A stretch of 54,341 nucleotides of DNA from Candidatus Omnitrophota bacterium. Its GTDB lineage: Bacteria > Omnitrophota > Gorgyraeia > Zapsychrales > Zapsychraceae. The notes under the pieces were generated by a model. It had not been told where the DNA came from, ran no database searches, and worked only from the letters and a program-made list of their open reading frames with translations. Positions 9,261-17,381 of the stretch are shown here, piece after piece. The stretch spans positions 1-54,341 of the forward strand of contig JADFXQ010000007.1 of assembly GCA_015233495.1 (NCBI GenBank), given 5' to 3'. The stretch's first letter is position 1. Each line of letters begins with the position of its first letter. The position numbers and the translations under genes are program-made.

Positions 9261-12242
9261 CTATCGGCCGCAGCATTTTTTATATTTTTTCCCGCTGCCG
9301 CACGGGCATTGGTCATTGCGGCCGACTTTGGGTCCTTCATGGCGAAACGGTTGCGGCGCGGTTTCTGCTTCCGGAGCGGCTGAACCGTCTGGGTTAACCG
9401 GGGCGGATTGACGGGCGACTTCCGACATACCGCCGATTTCATTGTGAATGGTTTGTTGGGGGATCCCGGAAAACACACTGCGCATCTGCGCCGGGGCTCC
9501 TTCGCGGCGGGGTTGGAGTTTAAACATAACTTCCGCGACTTCTTCTTTAAGGGAACCGTGCATATCCTGAAACATCGCAAACCCTTCTTTCTTGAATTCG
9601 ATCAAAGGGTCGCGCTGAGCAAAAGAGCGCAAACCAATCCCTTCCTTTAATTGGTCCATGGCATACAAATGATCTTTCCATTTGGAATCAATCGTATGCA
9701 AAAACACCATGCGTTCCAAATGCCGTAAAGGAACCGGATCAATTTCTTTTTCTTTCGCCTCATACATCATTGTCAAATGATTGAAAATTTTTTCCTTAAG
9801 ATCCTCCGCAGACATAGCCCGGATCTGCTCTTTCACATCCTCAATGCTATATCCGAATTTGCCGCGCAAATAAATATCCAGCCCGTCTACGTCCCAGCCG
9901 CCTGCCTGACCTTCCGCTTGGGTGTATTGCGCTAAAGCCAAACTAACGGTTTCCGTTACCGCGTCCATGACCAAAGGTTTGACATTCTCTTGTTCGAGTA
10001 TGGAACGGCGCATATCATAGACCACTTCCCTTTGCCGGTTCATGACATCGTCATATTCCAACAAATGTTTACGGATCTCAAAGTTATGCGACTCCACCCG
10101 TTTTTGCGCGGTTTCAATCGCGCCGGAGAGCCAGGGATGTTCCAAAACCTGGCCTTCTTCCATGCCCAACTTGTCCATGAGCCCAATGATTTTGTCCGAC
10201 GCAAACAAGCGCATCAAATCATCTTCCAAAGACACATAAAATTTCGACGCGCCCGGGTCGCCTTGCCGGCCTTGCCGGCCGCGCAGCTGATTGTCAATGC
10301 GCCGCGATTCATGGCGTTCCGTGCCGATGACATATAACCCGCCGCGCTCTAAAACCTTTTTCTGTTCCTCTTTGCACTTGACGCGGAACTCTTCTAAAAA
10401 TTGAGTCACGACCGCGGCCTGTTCTTCCGCAGTCTGTTTCTCCGTAAATTTCTGGGCCGCGAGATTTTTGGCCAAATAATCCGGGTTGCCGCCCAGCACA
10501 ATGTCCGTGCCGCGGCCCGCCATATTGGTCGCGATCGTGACCCCGGCGAACCGGCCGGCCTGGGCAATGATGTTCGCTTCCTGTTCGTGAAATTTCGCGT
10601 TCAAAACCTGATGCGGAATGCCGCGCTGTTTGAGCAGATTTGCCACCCGCTCCGATTTCTCGATTGAGATCGTGCCGACGAGAACCGGCTGGCCGTTTTT
10701 ATGGCAGGCGGCAATTTCTTCCACCACCGCGTTAAATTTCTCCCGCTGGCTGCGGTAGATCGCGTCCGGCAGATTTTTGCGCAGCAAAGGCTTGTTCGTC
10801 GGAATCGTGATAACGTCTAAGCCGTAAATGGATTTGAATTCCGTGGCCTCAGTGTACGCGGTGCCGGTCATGCCTGCCAATTTTTCATAAAGCCGAAAAT
10901 AATTCTGGAGCGTGATCGTCGCCAAAGTCTGGTTTTCGCGCTCGATTTTGATCCCTTCCTTGGCCTCCACCGCCTGATGCAACCCATCCGACCAGCGGCG
11001 GCCCGGCATCAAACGTCCGGTGAATTCATCGACAATGATCACCTCGCCCTCCCGCGCCACATAATCCACATCAATATGAAAAAATTCCCGCGCCCGCACT
11101 GCCTGCAAAATATGATGGCGGTATTCAATCGTTTCCATGTCATGCAAATTGTCCACGCCAAACAGCTTGGCGGCTTTTTGTTCGCCGACTTCCGTCAGAG
11201 AAATGGACTTGGATTTTTCATCCGCCATATAATCAAACCCGGCGGCTAAATCAATGTTTTTATACTTCGCGTCCACTTCCTCTTTTTCCGTGATCCGCCG
11301 GCCTTTTAACTTTTTTGCAATCTCATTGGCGCGATAATATTTGTCGGTCGATTCCTCAGCCGGCCCGGAAATAATCAGCGGGGTACGCGCCTCATCCACC
11401 AAAATACTGTCAACCTCGTCAACAATCGCGAAATGATGCCGCCTTTGCACCATGTCTTCGCGGTAGGTCACCATGTTGTCGCGCAGATAATCAAACCCAA
11501 ACTCATTGTTCGTGCCGTAAGTGATGTCGCAGCCATACGCCGCCTGCCGTTCGGCAGGCATCAAATCATGCTGAATAACGCCGACCCGCAAGCCCAAAAA
11601 TTCAAAAATCGGCCCCATCCATTCCCGGTCACGCTTGGCCAAATAATCATTTACCGTGACCACATGCACGCCTTCGCCGGTCATCCCGTTTAAATACGCC
11701 GGCAAAGTCGCGACCAAAGTTTTCCCTTCCCCCGTCGTCATTTCCGAAATGCAACCCTGATGCAAAGCCATGCCTCCGATCATCTGCACGTCGAAATGGC
11801 GCAGGCCGATCACCCGCTTGCTCGCCTCCCGCACCACCGCAAAGGCGGCGGGCAAAATTTCGCTCAGCGTTTCGGTTTTAACGCGTTTAAATTCCTCATA
11901 CACCGCGGTCAACTGCGTATTGATCGCCTCTTTTTCGGCATCGGCAAGCGCGGCGCGCAGTTGGGTTTCCAACTGATCCATTTGCGTCTTATGCTGCCCT
12001 ACCGCCGCGTCATAAGCAGCCCGAAATTCCTTGGTCTTTGCCGCGAGCTGTTCATCCGTCAACGCGCTGATCTCCGCTTCCAGAGCGCTGATCTTCGCCA
12101 CTACCGGCGCCATCTTCTTCAGCGCCCGCATCGAAGGCAAAGGCAGGTCGACTGGGACATGGATATTCACCTTCGGCTCCAACCCGTCGATAAATTTTTG
12201 AACATTTTTTAAATAATACTTCTGTAAAAAGAATTTAAACAT
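9261..12242 (-). CDS. secA: Preprotein translocase ATPase SecA
   Basis: SecA is the ATP-driven motor that pushes unfolded preproteins through SecYEG. The 993-residue protein has Walker A MTTGEGKT near residue 168, the DEAD-like helicase motif in [16 protein letters not shown] near 272, the [10 protein letters not shown] motif of the second nucleotide-binding fold, and a C-terminal zinc-binding SEC-C tail with [13 protein letters not shown]. Residues of roughly 75-120 form a Glu/Gln/Ala-rich, probably coiled-coil insertion between the N-terminal helix and the [14 protein letters not shown] segment; this makes the N-terminus longer than in E. coli. The start at 12242 has GGATGG a few bases upstream. 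The gene is followed by a clear terminator. Identification is certain. Confidence 0.98.
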   Translation of the reverse strand: MFKFFLQKYYLKNVQKFIDGLEPKVNIHVPVDLPLPSMRALKKMAPVVAKISALEAEISALTDEQLAAKTKEFRAAYDAAVGQHKTQMDQLETQLRAALADAEKEAINTQLTAVYEEFKRVKTETLSEILPAAFAVVREASKRVIGLRHFDVQMIGGMALHQGCISEMTTGEGKTLVATLPAYLNGMTGEGVHVVTVNDYLAKRDREWMGPIFEFLGLRVGVIQHDLMPAERQAAYGCDITYGTNNEFGFDYLRDNMVTYREDMVQRRHHFAIVDEVDSILVDEARTPLIISGPAEESTDKYYRANEIAKKLKGRRITEKEEVDAKYKNIDLAAGFDYMADEKSKSISLTEVGEQKAAKLFGVDNLHDMETIEYRHHILQAVRAREFFHIDVDYVAREGEVIIVDEFTGRLMPGRRWSDGLHQAVEAKEGIKIERENQTLATITLQNYFRLYEKLAGMTGTAYTEATEFKSIYGLDVITIPTNKPLLRKNLPDAIYRSQREKFNAVVEEIAACHKNGQPVLVGTISIEKSERVANLLKQRGIPHQVLNAKFHEQEANIIAQAGRFAGVTIATNMAGRGTDIVLGGNPDYLAKNLAAQKFTEKQTAEEQAAVVTQFLEEFRVKCKEEQKKVLERGGLYVIGTERHESRRIDNQLRGRQGRQGDPGASKFYVSLEDDLMRLFASDKIIGLMDKLGMEEGQVLEHPWLSGAIETAQKRVESHNFEIRKHLLEYDDVMNRQREVVYDMRRSILEQENVKPLVMDAVTETVSLALAQYTQAEGQAGGWDVDGLDIYLRGKFGYSIEDVKEQIRAMSAEDLKEKIFNHLTMMYEAKEKEIDPVPLRHLERMVFLHTIDSKWKDHLYAMDQLKEGIGLRSFAQRDPLIEFKKEGFAMFQDMHGSLKEEVAEVMFKLQPRREGAPAQMRSVFSGIPQQTIHNEIGGMSEVARQSAPVNPDGSAAPEAETAPQPFRHEGPKVGRNDQCPCGSGKKYKKCCGR

Positions 12243-12287
12243 ATCCCATCCGTTCGTTAAATTGTAAAAAATACGAAAAATTGACCA

Positions 12288-13049
12288 TTATCTTTGTGTC
12301 CCTAAAATATCCTTACCTTTTTTTGTTAAACGATATTTCTGCAAACGACTATTAGGCTTATCAACAATAGTTCTTTTAATCAACGCTTGTTGAAGCAATC
12401 TCACGATGGCTTTCTTAAAATTACCCGTAGGCTGTGAACAGCCAAGAACGCGAAGCAATTCATTCCGAGCCAAATCCTGATTTTGCAATGATACGATGAT
12501 TTTCTTTTCTGTTTCGGCAAGCACGACTGGGGCCTCCACTGGGGCCTCTGGGGCCTCGACTTGAGTTGTCGACCGGATTGGCGTTCCGGAGCGTCTTGCG
12601 GTTTTACAACGGATAGTCAGCACAAACTGCCCGTCGCGCTGTTCAAACTCCGGTTCGGGAATGCCTGCCTTGCGGCATGAGGCGATCATATCCAGCGTTC
12701 CGGTCCCCGCGCGCTCGATATAAAGCGCCCAGAACAACGGCTCGCTGATAAGCGGATTATGCGGCAATGAAGAATGCGCTGTGCGCAATGATTTCAGCGT
12801 CATCCCGGATGGCAACGCGCCCGCGGCCCCATACTCATGGCCCAACAAACATACATACACGTCGCATTTTTTAACTTCTTCCAAAAACACGGAATCCGGG
12901 CCGCGATCACGGGCGGTAACATCTTCAAACAGAAAAACATCAAAATAACGGCGGCATAAAGGATCGCGCGTCATAAAATCCCTCAACGCGACACGCTCTT
13001 CCTTAAACTCTTTCTGAACACTGCTGATGAATATTTTATGCTTTTCCAT
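12288..13049 (-). CDS. DUF4062 domain joined to a RecG/AlbA-type C-terminal ATPase and winged-helix region (probably internally deleted)
   Basis: Residues 1-75 match the DUF4062 pattern (KIFISSVQKEFKEERVALR and CLLGHEYG), found at the N-terminus of putative regulatory or defence proteins. From about residue 80 (ALPSGMTLKSL, then NPLISEPLFWALYIERAGTG) the sequence matches the end of the HATPase_c_4 region seen in AlbA_2/Schlafen-type regulators annotated as RecG-like. A winged helix follows at about 185-250 (QDLARNELLRVLG and YRLTKKGKDILG). Family members normally carry an AlbA_2 domain and most of the ATPase domain between these parts. Their absence suggests an in-frame internal deletion of roughly 300 residues. 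A short tandem repeat of CTGGGGCCTC units (12528-12558) encodes the VEAPEAPVEAP linker. The gene is probably non-functional or reduced; partners are unknown. Confidence 0.7.
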   Translation of the reverse strand: MEKHKIFISSVQKEFKEERVALRDFMTRDPLCRRYFDVFLFEDVTARDRGPDSVFLEEVKKCDVYVCLLGHEYGAAGALPSGMTLKSLRTAHSSLPHNPLISEPLFWALYIERAGTGTLDMIASCRKAGIPEPEFEQRDGQFVLTIRCKTARRSGTPIRSTTQVEAPEAPVEAPVVLAETEKKIIVSLQNQDLARNELLRVLGCSQPTGNFKKAIVRLLQQALIKRTIVDKPNSRLQKYRLTKKGKDILGTQR

Positions 13050-13189
13050 GACTATGATTTAAGCCCGTTCTCTTCTATAAGTTTTTTGACCTCTGCGGCC
13101 CTATAACAATATGATGGTTTTCTTTGGTGATCCAATGGCCTGCGGCGCAACGCGCCTTTGGTTTAAAATCATTTTTATCTTTGGCCGTC

Positions 13190-13498
13190 TTAGCCGCCGA
13201 TGACGCCGGAAATGTCCCGCGCGGTATGGAGCAGGCGGACAATTTCGATTCTGATTTTCTGTGGAAAATAAAAAACCAAATATTTTTTAAAGCCGATCAC
13301 CGGGAAAAACCGGATACCAAGAAGTTTTTTGTTCGAAACCGGATATTTTGGTCCGATGTGGGGATTGCGTTCCAAAAACTCGAATGTCTTGCGGCAGGCA
13401 TCATAAAAATTCGCCGCACTGTTTGGACTCTCTTCCCAAATATAAGAAACCGACCTCTCCATATCGAGGACAGCTAAAGGCCGAATAAAAACTTTCAT
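13190..13498 (-). CDS. parE: ParE/RelE-family toxin
   Basis: A 102-residue protein of the plasmid-stabilisation (ParE/RelE) toxin fold. It has the N-terminal PLAVLDMERSVSYIWEESP helix pair, a FYDACRKTFEFLERNPHIG segment, then the strands FFPVIGFKKYLVFYF and a C-terminal IEIVRLLHTARDI, which is characteristic of ParE. ParE proteins poison DNA gyrase; other members of the superfamily cleave mRNA on the ribosome, so the target cannot be read from sequence. The ATG overlaps the antitoxin stop by four bases (ATGA), the usual translationally coupled order of antitoxin first and toxin second. The two genes lie between prfB and the DUF4062 gene. Confidence 0.88.
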   Translation of the reverse strand: MKVFIRPLAVLDMERSVSYIWEESPNSAANFYDACRKTFEFLERNPHIGPKYPVSNKKLLGIRFFPVIGFKKYLVFYFPQKIRIEIVRLLHTARDISGVIGG

Positions 13499-13740
13499 GC
13501 CTTGCCGGCCTTCTTTCTGATTCCCGTTTTTAAATTCTGCCAGAATGCCTCGTTGACTTCCGCGGCCGGGCCGCTGTTCAGCCCATCCAGCAGTTTATCT
13601 TCGAGCGTCATCTGCCGGCGCTGATCCAACCGTACCAGCTCGCGCATATAATCGCTCACGCTCGTGTAATCGCCCGTCTCAACCCGGCTATTAATCCATT
13701 CCCGAAGATTGACTGGTATAGATATGTTCAGTGTTGCCAT
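13495..13740 (-). CDS. parD: ParD-type ribbon-helix-helix antitoxin
   Basis: An 81-residue antitoxin of the CopG/ParD family. The N-terminal strand ATLNISIPVNLREWINSRVE and helix YTSVSDYMRELVRL form the DNA-binding ribbon-helix-helix; the C-terminal helix (residues 50-81) would mask the toxin. The reading frame is open to 13779, but the start at 13740 is preferred. It begins MATLNISIP, as in the family, and is preceded by GGGGAGGAG with a six-base spacer. It should repress its own promoter together with ParE through the palindrome at 13764-13778. Confidence 0.87.
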   Translation of the reverse strand: MATLNISIPVNLREWINSRVETGDYTSVSDYMRELVRLDQRRQMTLEDKLLDGLNSGPAAEVNEAFWQNLKTGIRKKAGKA

Positions 13741-13759
13741 CGAATGCTCCTCCCCATTC

Positions 13760-13789
13760 AATATGGCATATATTGCCAATAATTGTCAA
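13760..13789 (-). promoter_or_regulatory. parDE promoter with overlapping operator palindrome
   Basis: On the minus strand TTGACA (13789-13784) is followed 18 bases later by CATATT (13765-13760). An inverted repeat TGGCA-N5-TGCCA (13764-13778) overlaps the spacer and the -10 region, in the right place for autorepression by the antitoxin. It begins directly after the prfB stop codon. Confidence 0.5.
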
Positions 13790-13795
13790 GAAATA

Positions 13796-14885
13796 TTACG
13801 GCTTCATTTTCAAATACGCCTCAATGAACATATCCAAATCCCCGTCCATGACTTTTTGCACATTGCCGGTCTCAACTTCGGTGCGGTGGTCTTTCACCAT
13901 GGAATAGGGGTGCATGACATAGGAACGAATCTGACTGCCCCATTCGATTTTTTGTTTTTGGCCGTATTCCTTGGCCATTTTTTCGTCATGTTCTTTGCGC
14001 TTCAAGGCGTATAGCCTGGCGCGCAGAATTTTCATGGCTGTGGCTTTATTGTGCAGTTGCGACCGCTCATTTTGGCACTGCGCTACTAATCCCGTCGGTA
14101 AATGCGTGATGCGCACCGCGGAATCGGTCGTGTTCACGCTCTGGCCGCCCGGGCCGGACGAGCGGTAAATATCAATCCGCAATTCATCCGGGTTGAGTTC
14201 TACGTCCGGGGCATCTTCCACTTCCGGGATCACATCCACCGACGCGAACGAGGTGTGCCGGCGTTTGTTCGCGTCAAACGGCGAAATGCGCACCAAACGG
14301 TGCACGCCGCGCTCCGCCTTCAAATACCCATACGCCATATCGCCGTCCACCGCGACCGTGACATTCTTGATCCCCGCCTCTTCACCGGCTAGGATATCGA
14401 TCACCTTGGCCGACGCGCCATGTTCATCCGCCCAGCGCAAATACATCCGCAGCAGCATATTCGCCCAATCGCACGACTCCGTGCCGCCGGCGCCGGCATT
14501 AATACTCAAAATCGCGTTATTGCGGTCAAATTCGCCGGACAACAGCGTCTTGATTTCCAAAGCGTCAATTTCCTTGGCCAACGACGCCAACTCGGTCTGA
14601 ATCTGTTCCAGCATAGCCGGATCATCCATAGACAACGCCGCCAACTCCTCGCAATCCGCCAATTTTTTCGTTCCGGTTTCAAACGGCTCAACCAAACCCT
14701 TGAGATATTTCAGTTCCCGCATGGTTTTATTCGCGAGCTCCTGATTATCCCAAAAATTCGGCCCGGACATATCCTCTTGAATCGCTTTTATCTTTTGTTC
14801 CTTGGACGGCAGGTCAAAGAAACCCCCGAAGTAGGGCCAGTTTTTCCTGAAGCGCGGCGATCATGTTCGTTATTTCATGCGACAT
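13796..14885 (-). CDS. prfB: Peptide chain release factor 2 (programmed +1 frameshift)
   Basis: RF2 recognises UGA and UAA stop codons and triggers peptide release. The main frame (14815 to 13796) contains the SPF tripeptide (VRISPFDANKRRH) and the catalytic GGQ loop (SSGPGGQSVNTTDSAVRI). Its N-terminal part is encoded in a different frame starting with ATG at 14885 (MSHEITNMIAALQEKLALLRGFL), which ends at an in-frame TGA at 14816-14814. The slippery site CTTTGAC (14819-14813), preceded by the Shine-Dalgarno-like CGGGGG, is the classic RF2 autoregulatory frameshift signal. After +1 slippage the protein continues DLPSKEQKIKAIQEDMSG and reaches about 362 residues, close to E. coli RF2 (365). 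A simple frame call starting at 14770 would lose 38 residues. Confidence 0.96.
14813..14825 (-). promoter_or_regulatory. RF2 programmed +1 frameshift site
   Basis: The minus-strand sequence CGGGGGTTTCTTTGAC contains the anti-SD-binding GGGGG, the slippery CTT codon and the in-frame TGA followed by C. Low RF2 slows termination at this TGA and allows the shift, giving feedback control of prfB. Confidence 0.93.
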
Positions 14886-14983
14886 ATTTATATCCAATTT
14901 TCAATATTTTCGTCTTAAATTCTATAAACAGAGGGTATCACAAGTATAACACTGCGACAATATCTTTATTGGTCGAATTTTCC

Positions 14984-15011
14984 TTGCTACATAACAATCC
15001 AATGCTATACT
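14984..15011 (+). promoter_or_regulatory. vapBC promoter
   Basis: TTGCTA (14984-14989) and TATACT (15006-15011) are spaced by 16 bases, just upstream of the vapB Shine-Dalgarno AGAGG. Confidence 0.5.
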
Positions 15012-15033
15012 TATCTTAGAAAAAGAGGCCATT

Positions 15034-15297
15034 ATGGTTATTGCCGAATCACAAATCACGGCTAAACGCCAAATCACCATCCCCATGACTATCATGAAGA
15101 AACTTCATCTTCATCCCGGGGACGGACTGTCTTTTGACGAAAAAGACGGCCAAATTCACGTCGTCCCCAAAAAGTCATCCAACATCAATGATCTTTTTTT
15201 ACGCTTCTCCCCCAAAACAAAAATCCGTTTAACCGAAGAACAGTTGCGCAAAGCACGTCAGGAAATCTGGGGAGAACGCTATGAAACTCGCCGTTGA
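15034..15297 (+). CDS. vapB: AbrB/MazE-fold antitoxin (VapB type)
   Basis: An 87-residue protein whose first 45 residues form a SpoVT/AbrB swapped-hairpin DNA-binding domain (ESQITAKRQITIPMTIMKKL, then HPGDGLSFDEKDGQIHVVP). The basic C-terminal tail would bind the toxin. It overlaps the downstream PIN-domain toxin by 17 bases, the standard VapB-VapC arrangement. An AGAGG Shine-Dalgarno lies a few bases before the ATG and a consensus-like promoter is immediately upstream. It is transcribed divergently from prfB. Confidence 0.87.
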   Translation: MVIAESQITAKRQITIPMTIMKKLHLHPGDGLSFDEKDGQIHVVPKKSSNINDLFLRFSPKTKIRLTEEQLRKARQEIWGERYETRR

Positions 15298-15676
15298 TAC
15301 GAACGTTGTGTTAAGAGCCGTTCTGAATGATATCCCCGCGATGGGAGAAGCCGCCCGTGACACACTCTCGGCTTATACGAATAAAGACGTTTTTTTATCC
15401 TGTGTTGTCCTTATCGAAATTTTTTATGTCGTTCATAAATATTATAAGCTCCCTGAAAAAGATACGCTGGACCTCATTCACGGATTACTTAATGACTCCG
15501 CTTTCCAAGTGGAACACGAGGTCGCGGTCCGCTTGGCATTGGCAAAAACCCAAAAAGGTCTTCCCTTCATAGACACCCTGATCGGTGAAATCGGAGCTTT
15601 GCGCAATCTGCACACCCTGACATTCGACGCCAAATTGTTGGAAAAAGATAAAAATTTTGTTCCGGTAAAAAAATAA
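15281..15676 (+). CDS. vapC: PIN-domain ribonuclease toxin (VapC type)
   Basis: A 131-residue PIN-domain protein. The four acidic residues that bind the catalytic metal are present: D6 (VDTNVVLRA), E46 (VVLIEIFYV), D98 (LPFIDTLIG) and D116 (LTFDAKLL). VapC toxins are Mg-dependent endoribonucleases that usually cut tRNA or rRNA; the target here is unknown. The gene is translationally coupled to vapB by a 17-base overlap, and the full catalytic set suggests an active toxin. Confidence 0.9.
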   Translation: MKLAVDTNVVLRAVLNDIPAMGEAARDTLSAYTNKDVFLSCVVLIEIFYVVHKYYKLPEKDTLDLIHGLLNDSAFQVEHEVAVRLALAKTQKGLPFIDTLIGEIGALRNLHTLTFDAKLLEKDKNFVPVKK

Positions 15677-15690
15677 CGTCCCGTTTATGT

Positions 15691-16005
15691 TCAATGATGG
15701 GACCGCATTTGCCCCGCGATTTTTTGTTCAATCGCCAACAGGGCGAGTTTACGTTTGGGCGAGCCGCCTTCATATCCGCCCGGGGTACCGTCGGATTTGA
15801 CCACGCGGTGACAGGGGATGATGCCGGGATAGGGATTGCGGCGCAGGGCCTGGCCGACCGCGCGGCTGGCGCCCGGCGAACCGGCTTGCTTGGCGACCCA
15901 CTGATAGGTGCGCGTTTCACCGAACGGAATGGTGAGGGCGATCTTCAGCACTTTCCACTGAAAAGCTGTGAGACGCGCCGTGTGTTCGTGAATGGTGATC
16001 TGCAT
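15691..16005 (-). CDS. Methylated-DNA--protein-cysteine methyltransferase (C-terminal-domain form)
   Basis: A 104-residue protein equal to the DNA-binding and catalytic domain of O6-alkylguanine-DNA alkyltransferases. It has TAFQWKVLKIALTIPFGETRTY, the arginine-finger segment SRAVGQALRRNPYP and the active-site PCHRV with Cys65, to which the alkyl group is transferred. The cysteine distinguishes it from alkyltransferase-like proteins, which have Trp there. It lacks the usual N-terminal domain of Ogt, as many short bacterial forms do. The frame is open to a TTG at 16023, but the ATG at 16005 has GGAGAGGAG directly upstream. Confidence 0.9.
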   Translation of the reverse strand: MQITIHEHTARLTAFQWKVLKIALTIPFGETRTYQWVAKQAGSPGASRAVGQALRRNPYPGIIPCHRVVKSDGTPGGYEGGSPKRKLALLAIEQKIAGQMRSHH

Positions 16006-16039
16006 AAGCTCCTCTCCGGACAAATATGCTTTAATTGGC

Positions 16040-16054
16040 GGGGCGCTCCTACGA
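16040..16054. repeat. GGGGCGCTCCTACGA element at the uvrC stop codon
   Basis: One-sided copy of the GGGGCGCCCCTACGA family. On the minus strand it reads TCGTAGGAGCGCCCC and provides the uvrC TAG (16051-16049). Confidence 0.8.
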
Positions 16055-17284
16055 TTTGAAGCCTTTTCCTCTTAACAACCGATGATAATTGACCGCAAAC
16101 CGGTGCGCCTCGTCGCGGCAGCGCTGTAATAAATGCAGGCCGAGGGAATCTTTGGGCAAACGGACCGGACTGCGGCGTTCAGGCGTAAAAATTTCTTCGT
16201 CTTGTTTGGCCAAGGAGATCAGCGGAATATCGACCTCTAATTTTTTCAACTCATCCGCCGCGGCGGACAACTGGCCTTTGCCGCCGTCAATCACCACCAA
16301 GTCCGGGAACAGCGCCCGTTCGGTTTTAAGCCGCGTGTACCGCCGCCGGACCACTTCGGCAATCATTTTAAAATCATCGATCCCCGTCACTGTCTTGATG
16401 CGGAACCGCCGATAATTCGCCTTATCCGGCATCCCGTTTAAAAACGCGACCATGGACCCAACGGAAAATATGCCCATGATATTGGAAATATCAAATGTTT
16501 CGATCCGCAAAGGCGGCTTGGGCAGATTCAAGGCCCGCTGTAACTGCTCCGCTTCCTTATAATAATTCACATCCCGCGTCCCGGAATACAAAGCTCCGAT
16601 CGCCCGGATCTGGTCCCGGACCACCGCCGCCTTTTCAAATCGCTTGGCTTGCGACAATCGTTCCATGTCCTTGGATAAAGACCGGAACAGTTCGTTTTTC
16701 TTGCCTTCAAGGATCAACCGGATTTTTTTAATGTTCCTTAAATAATCAACGCGGGAAATTTTTCCGGCACACGGGCCGGTGCATAAACCGATATGATAAT
16801 CCAAACACAATTTGGTTGTGCCCGGCGAACAGACACAAAACGGAAAAATCTTGCGGATGATATTGAGCGCCTCGCGGACCAAATGGGCGCCGACATAAGG
16901 GCCATAATAAATTGAGGTCGGATTCCTTTCCCGCGGCCGCCGGATAAAAATCCGGGGAAATTCGTCCCCGGTAATTTCAATCAAGGGATAAGACTTATCG
17001 TCACGCAGATCGATATTGTATTTGGGGTGATACTGTTTGATCAGACTGGCTTCGAGGATCAGGGCCTCCGCCTCGCTCTGCGTCTCCATCACGTCGATCG
17101 AGGCGATATGCGTAACCAGCTGTTCCGTTTTCGCATCCGCCACCCGGCCCCGGAAATACGACTGCACCCGCTTGCGCAAAGACACAGCCTTGCCGACATA
17201 AATCACAACGCCGGAGGCGTCCTTCATCAAATAGACGCCGCTGGTCAGCGGCAACAATTTTATTCTTTCACTGGAATTAAGCAT
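16049..17284 (-). CDS. uvrC: Short UvrC (excinuclease ABC subunit C), lacking the C-terminal HhH domain
   Basis: A 411-residue protein. It begins with a GIY-YIG nuclease domain (SGVYLMKDASGVVIYVGKA) that makes the 3' incision. It continues with a UVR motif (RFEKAAVVRDQIRAIGALY) that contacts UvrB, and then the RNase H-like 5' nuclease domain (RIETFDISNIMG, VVIDGGKGQL, RDEAHRFAV). Full-length UvrC is about 600 residues. Here the segment between the UVR motif and the RNase H domain and the C-terminal helix-hairpin-helix are both missing. The stop TAG lies inside a dispersed GGGGCGCTCCTACG element, so truncation by repeat insertion is possible. The open frame extends to 17314, but those residues (MGAPLQK) are encoded by another repeat copy, so the start at 17284 is preferred. 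Confidence 0.9.
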   Translation of the reverse strand: MLNSSERIKLLPLTSGVYLMKDASGVVIYVGKAVSLRKRVQSYFRGRVADAKTEQLVTHIASIDVMETQSEAEALILEASLIKQYHPKYNIDLRDDKSYPLIEITGDEFPRIFIRRPRERNPTSIYYGPYVGAHLVREALNIIRKIFPFCVCSPGTTKLCLDYHIGLCTGPCAGKISRVDYLRNIKKIRLILEGKKNELFRSLSKDMERLSQAKRFEKAAVVRDQIRAIGALYSGTRDVNYYKEAEQLQRALNLPKPPLRIETFDISNIMGIFSVGSMVAFLNGMPDKANYRRFRIKTVTGIDDFKMIAEVVRRRYTRLKTERALFPDLVVIDGGKGQLSAAADELKKLEVDIPLISLAKQDEEIFTPERRSPVRLPKDSLGLHLLQRCRDEAHRFAVNYHRLLRGKGFKS

Positions 17285-17292
17285 TTTTTGCA

Positions 17293-17372
17293 GGGGCGCC
17301 CCCATACGTGTCAAGTTAAGACGTCATTTCGACAATGATTATCGATGGTGTAGTTAAGGGGCACCCCTACGA
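17293..17372. repeat. Pair of GGGGCGCCCC/GGGGCACCCCTACGA elements between murJ and uvrC
   Basis: GGGGCGCCCCCATACG (17293-17308) and GGGGCACCCCTACGA (17358-17372) bracket a spacer of about 50 bases between the murJ stop and the uvrC start. The first copy is translated if uvrC is started too early. Confidence 0.75.
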
Positions 17373-17381
17373 CATACATCA

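Noticed and set aside
11545..11565. GCCTGCCGTTCGGCAGGC hairpin inside secA as another repeat insertion
   Set aside because: It encodes MPAERQA at a position where SecA proteins normally have residues of this kind (PEERRAA), with no length change, so it is ordinary coding sequence.
13050..13190. Possible short gene between parE and the DUF4062 gene (minus strand, ending AEVKKLIEENGLKS)
   Set aside because: A short open stretch exists but has no start codon with ribosome-binding site and no recognisable family. It may be a remnant, but this cannot be supported.
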